From Candidatus Latescibacterota bacterium (GTDB lineage Bacteria; JAAXHH01), in assembly GCA_022821085.1 (NCBI GenBank), contig JAJEEG010000006.1, positions 310,001 to 374,000 on the forward strand: DNA of 64,000 bases. The letters are read 5' to 3'. The position numbers and the translations under genes are program-made. Shown piece after piece: positions 61,734 through 64,000 of this stretch (positions are counted from its first letter, which is position 1; the number at the start of each line of letters is the position of its first letter). The notes under the pieces were generated by a model that was not told the origin of the DNA, did not search any database, and saw only the letters and a program-made list of their open reading frames with translations.

Positions 61734-61751
61734 GGGAAGGGAGGCGTCTGA

Positions 61752-62579
61752 TCAGGGCAGCAGGACCGGACGCACCCAGACGAGGTAGAGCTGATCGCCG
61801 GAGCGGATCACCTGGTTGCCGGTAAGCAGCCTGTAGGCTTCGCGGGCCGATGGTCCGGTGAGCGTGCGGTAACCCCGCGGACGCTTCCCCTTAACCTCGG
61901 CCAGGTCGATCGAATCCAGCGGCCAGTCCACGGCTTCGCCGGATTGGTCCGCCAGGTACCGGGGCAGATGCTGCACGGCGATCTCTACGTGGTCGGGGAC
62001 GTAGGGTGCGGCCTTCGGATGGGTGAACCCGGCGAGGAACAGGTTGAATTTGTACATGGCATTCCATGCCGGTGCGATCACGTCGTTGACGGAACGGGCC
62101 TTGAGCAGCGCGGGCGAGTAGGTGTGCAGGCTCGGCGGGGAGTGTATGCCGATCCAGATGGTCACCTTGTCGTTGTTATCGCGGAAGGGTTCCTGTATGC
62201 TTCTGGCGTAGGTCAATTCGTTATCGAGCCATTCGTTGGTCAGGCTCGACACGCCGAAGGTGGTCTGCATGACCAGGTACAACCCGGGCACATCTTCGCC
62301 TTCCAACTGGACATAGCGATGCAACGCCCGGGCATCGTCGTCCCGGAACACCACGAGCCCATTGCCGTAGATCACGATCTGCGGCGTACGCGAAAGGAAA
62401 ACTTCGTGCACGGTGGTCGACGCACGCACCATTTTCCGCCAGATCGCCGGTTCGTTTTCGGATCCGTGGACCGAGGGGGCTCCGAGGAGCGCCGCCAGAA
62501 CTACCAGGAGAGCGGGGATCAGGTTGTTAAGTGTGCCGGTCCTGCCGGTCCTGCAGGTCCTGCCAAATACACAAGTCAT
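61752..62579 (-). CDS. Secreted protein of unknown function
   Basis: A 275-residue protein with a signal peptide (hydrophobic segment LNNLIPALLVVLAALLGAPS, cleavage near VHGS). Internal features are TPQIVIYGNGLVVFRDDDAR, HRYVQLEGEDVPGLYLVM and HSPPSLHTYSPALLKARSVN. No family is recognised. The ATG at 62579 is chosen because AGGAAGAAAG precedes it; an in-frame TTG at 62615 is less likely. The N-terminus before the hydrophobic core holds a tandem RTCRTGRTG made by a short DNA repeat (62535-62560). It converges on the permease cluster. Confidence 0.65.
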   Translation of the reverse strand: MTCVFGRTCRTGRTGTLNNLIPALLVVLAALLGAPSVHGSENEPAIWRKMVRASTTVHEVFLSRTPQIVIYGNGLVVFRDDDARALHRYVQLEGEDVPGLYLVMQTTFGVSSLTNEWLDNELTYARSIQEPFRDNNDKVTIWIGIHSPPSLHTYSPALLKARSVNDVIAPAWNAMYKFNLFLAGFTHPKAAPYVPDHVEIAVQHLPRYLADQSGEAVDWPLDSIDLAEVKGKRPRGYRTLTGPSAREAYRLLTGNQVIRSGDQLYLVWVRPVLLP

Positions 62580-62604
62580 TGACTTTCTTCCTATTCTGTT
62601 ACCC

Positions 62605-62763
62605 ATGCGCTGCAACCGTTGCGACCGAAAGATGATCGAGGAGAAGCGAAGCTTTCACAAGCAGCGCAAGTGGCGGTGTCCTACCTGTGGCCGCAGCCGG
62701 TTTCAGCGGAACAGGTCACGGAGATGGTCCGCCCGGTCCGCGAAGTACCGCCGCGGGGACTGA
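62605..62763 (+). CDS. Possible zinc-ribbon micro-protein
   Basis: A 52-residue frame with two CxxC pairs: Cys3/Cys6 (MRCNRCDRKM) and Cys25/Cys28 (KWRCPTCGRS), the spacing of a small zinc ribbon. The rest is Arg/Lys-rich. It diverges from the secreted-protein gene with only 25 bp between starts and has no strong ribosome binding site (TTCTGTTACCC precedes it). A 9-bp repeat lies shortly downstream. The motif is persuasive, but expression is not shown by the sequence. Confidence 0.45.
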   Translation: MRCNRCDRKMIEEKRSFHKQRKWRCPTCGRSRFQRNRSRRWSARSAKYRRGD

Positions 62764-62791
62764 ACGGTCCAGGGGACGGCCCGGAACAGCG

Positions 62792-62819
62792 CGGTCCGCC
62801 CGGTCCGCCCGGTCCGCCG
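62792..62819. repeat. 9-bp tandem repeat between convergent genes
   Basis: Three copies of cggtccgcc lie after the possible zinc-ribbon gene and just before the end of the convergent secreted-protein gene. Confidence 0.85.
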
Positions 62820-62821
62820 CT

Positions 62822-63745
62822 TCAACTCCCCACCTGGTCCGCATGTCTTTCGTAAGTCGACCGGTGTGTGGGATCGATCTTGATGAGCATGTCGTAGACT
62901 GCCCTGGAAGACTCCACATCGGGAACTTCGGTGGGTGATTCCGCGCTGAATACATCCGCAATCTGCAGGTAGTGGGCATTCAGGAACTCACTAAGCCACT
63001 TGTCTCTCGGATTCTTTTCGTGGGTTTCCGCCATCAGATCCACGGCCTCGCGGCAGAGGGTGCGGGCCTCCACCAGCTTGTTATCCTTTTGCGCCGCCAG
63101 CCCCCGGTAATACCTGTTCCGGATCAGGCGGTAGGGCTTGTAGTCTTCGGCCAGGATCCCGTCGATCAGGTCCAGCCGTTCGTCCCACCCCCGCTGGAAT
63201 TCGCGACTGAACCGGCCGTCCAGCGCGATGGCATTGGCACGCTGGAAATGGCTCTGGCCGCCAAAATCCGTGTACTTGTCGAGCGCGTGTCCGATCATGA
63301 TGTGCACATAGTAGTCGATCAGCCACGTCAAGGCGTTGAACTGCTGGTCGTCGTGTTGGAGCAGGTCTTCCCGTTCGTACTCGAAAAACCACCACCGGTC
63401 CAGGTATTTCAGGTCCGTTCCGCTGTACACGGTCAGGCGCGAGCCGTACTGGGTCTTTACCGCGCTGCCCATAAAGGCCAGGATGGCTTCGATTCCCACG
63501 TGTACCGGCTCGGGCAGGTCCTCTTCCAGCCAATCCCATTCTTCGATGTAGTCGTCGAGCGCAAGGCCGAAGTCCGCCATCTGCTCGCGGTGCAGGACGG
63601 GCAGGGCTTCCAGGTGCGCCATGACGTCGGCTCTCACCTGTTGACCGCGGGCGTCCTGCGGTGGAACCGCCAGCAGGCAGAATGCCAGTATGCCGGCCGG
63701 TATCCACGTTCGATTCCGGGTCTTCCGGTGCGTCATCGCATCCAT
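62822..63745 (-). CDS. Secreted helical protein of unknown function
   Basis: A 307-residue protein with a signal peptide (MDAMTHRKTRNRTWIPAGIL then AFCLLAVPP, cleavage near ARGQ). The mature part is rich in Trp, Tyr, Asp and Glu and mostly helical. Segments include YIEEWDWLEEDLPEPVHVGI, WLIDYYVHIMIGHALDKYTD and NRYYRGLAAQKDNKLVEART. The last looks like a tetratricopeptide-type helix pair. No family is recognised. The start at 63745 is chosen because GGGAGC precedes it and the promoter at 63795-63823 lies downstream of the more distal in-frame start (63877). Confidence 0.7.
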   Translation of the reverse strand: MDAMTHRKTRNRTWIPAGILAFCLLAVPPQDARGQQVRADVMAHLEALPVLHREQMADFGLALDDYIEEWDWLEEDLPEPVHVGIEAILAFMGSAVKTQYGSRLTVYSGTDLKYLDRWWFFEYEREDLLQHDDQQFNALTWLIDYYVHIMIGHALDKYTDFGGQSHFQRANAIALDGRFSREFQRGWDERLDLIDGILAEDYKPYRLIRNRYYRGLAAQKDNKLVEARTLCREAVDLMAETHEKNPRDKWLSEFLNAHYLQIADVFSAESPTEVPDVESSRAVYDMLIKIDPTHRSTYERHADQVGS

Positions 63746-63794
63746 GCGCTTGCTCCCGGTATACGGGGTGCCGCTACAGCCGTCGTTTGTCGGA

Positions 63795-63823
63795 AAACTA
63801 ACCGCGAGAACGCGGCGTGTCAA
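63795..63823 (-). promoter_or_regulatory. Predicted promoter for the helical secreted-protein gene
   Basis: Minus strand: TTGACA (63818-63823), 17-bp spacer, TAGTTT (63795-63800). Leader to the ATG at 63745 is about 43 nt. Confidence 0.68.
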
Positions 63824-63870
63824 GCCTATCCCGCACCGCCCCAGCCGCGGTGCCTGCCCTGGCGCGAGCC

Positions 63871-63899
63871 TTGACACCCGGGTCCCGGGACTGTATTTT
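63871..63899 (+). promoter_or_regulatory. Predicted promoter for the right-edge gene
   Basis: Plus strand: TTGACA (63871-63876), 17-bp spacer, TATTTT (63894-63899). A leader of about 85 nt would precede the ATG at 63991. It is divergent from the promoter at 63795-63823. Confidence 0.68.
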
Positions 63900-63990
63900 T
63901 GCCGTCCATAGCGAATGGTGACACGGACGATCGGTCCGGTGCGGCCGCGGAAGCGGGACCACGCGGCCGATCAGCGTTTCGGAAGGGTGC

Positions 63991-64000
63991 ATGTTCGGAC
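63991..64000 (+). CDS. Start of a truncated gene
   Basis: An ATG at 63991 follows GGAAGGG (63981-63987) and lies downstream of a good promoter. Only three codons (MFG) are in the window, so the product cannot be named. Confidence 0.4.

Noticed and set aside
63746-63877. N-terminal extension of the helical secreted protein
   Set aside because: The region contains its promoter (63795-63823), and the signal peptide begins at 63745.

Overview
This is a dense bacterial window, GC-rich by eye (about two-thirds G+C in most genes), with about 52 protein genes and one tRNA. It has no rRNA, CRISPR array, phage gene or transposase. TAT and lipoprotein signals plus a porin-like beta-barrel indicate a Gram-negative-type envelope. 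ThyX, RNase HIII, class III PPK2, and many enolase-superfamily, LLM-flavin, Gfo/Idh/MocA, PhyH and HpcH-aldolase genes suggest an uncultivated heterotroph such as Latescibacterota or a related FCB or Gemmatimonadota-like lineage. That assignment is an inference from gene content only.

Layout. 1-4885 (minus): partial Ig-like lipoprotein, RDD membrane protein coupled to a ManD-like dehydratase, large M14 carboxypeptidase. 5152-9082: saccharopine-dehydrogenase-like gene and PPK2 (plus), converging on a PafA-like phosphatase (minus). 9343-14191: small coiled-coil membrane protein, then a minus block of ceramidase-like enzyme, Gfo/Idh oxidoreductase, orphan tungstate-binding protein and porin. 14694-26864 (plus): a long co-directional run with a TAT-exported PLP aminotransferase, membrane alpha/beta hydrolase, iodotyrosine-deiodinase-like nitroreductase, DapA-like aldolase, second HisC-like aminotransferase, GSA-aminomutase-like enzyme, NAD-binding protein, DgoD-like dehydratase, lipoprotein PIMT and a spermidine-synthase-like membrane protein. 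26941-30345: a three-part nuclease/exonuclease/helicase fusion. 30371-41972 (minus): a putative catabolic operon with PhoX-like protein, two HpcH/HpaI aldolases, Ldh-type dehydrogenase, deoxyribosyltransferase-like protein, three tandem LLM flavin enzymes, creatininase and a SpoIIE-type phosphatase.

42154-48759: EamA exporter, an orphan low-GC FtsX-like permease, Gfo/Idh oxidoreductase, initiator tRNA with its own promoter and terminator, and a ThDP enzyme. 48936-53361: proline-rich lipoprotein, two SDRs, an HI1419/HI1420-type toxin-antitoxin pair and a PhyH dioxygenase. 53557-61733 (plus): thyX-rnhC followed by a GH51 arabinofuranosidase and a sugar ABC importer with two paralogous binding proteins and two permeases but no ATPase. 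61752-64000: two secreted proteins of unknown function, a possible zinc-ribbon micro-gene and the start of another gene.

Two cross-cutting patterns stand out. Short tandem duplications of 7-20 bp recur at gene ends and often copy the stop codon itself. Well-formed promoters with TTGACA-like -35 boxes, 16-17 bp spacers and -10 boxes of the form TAnnTT precede several genes and settle some start codons.
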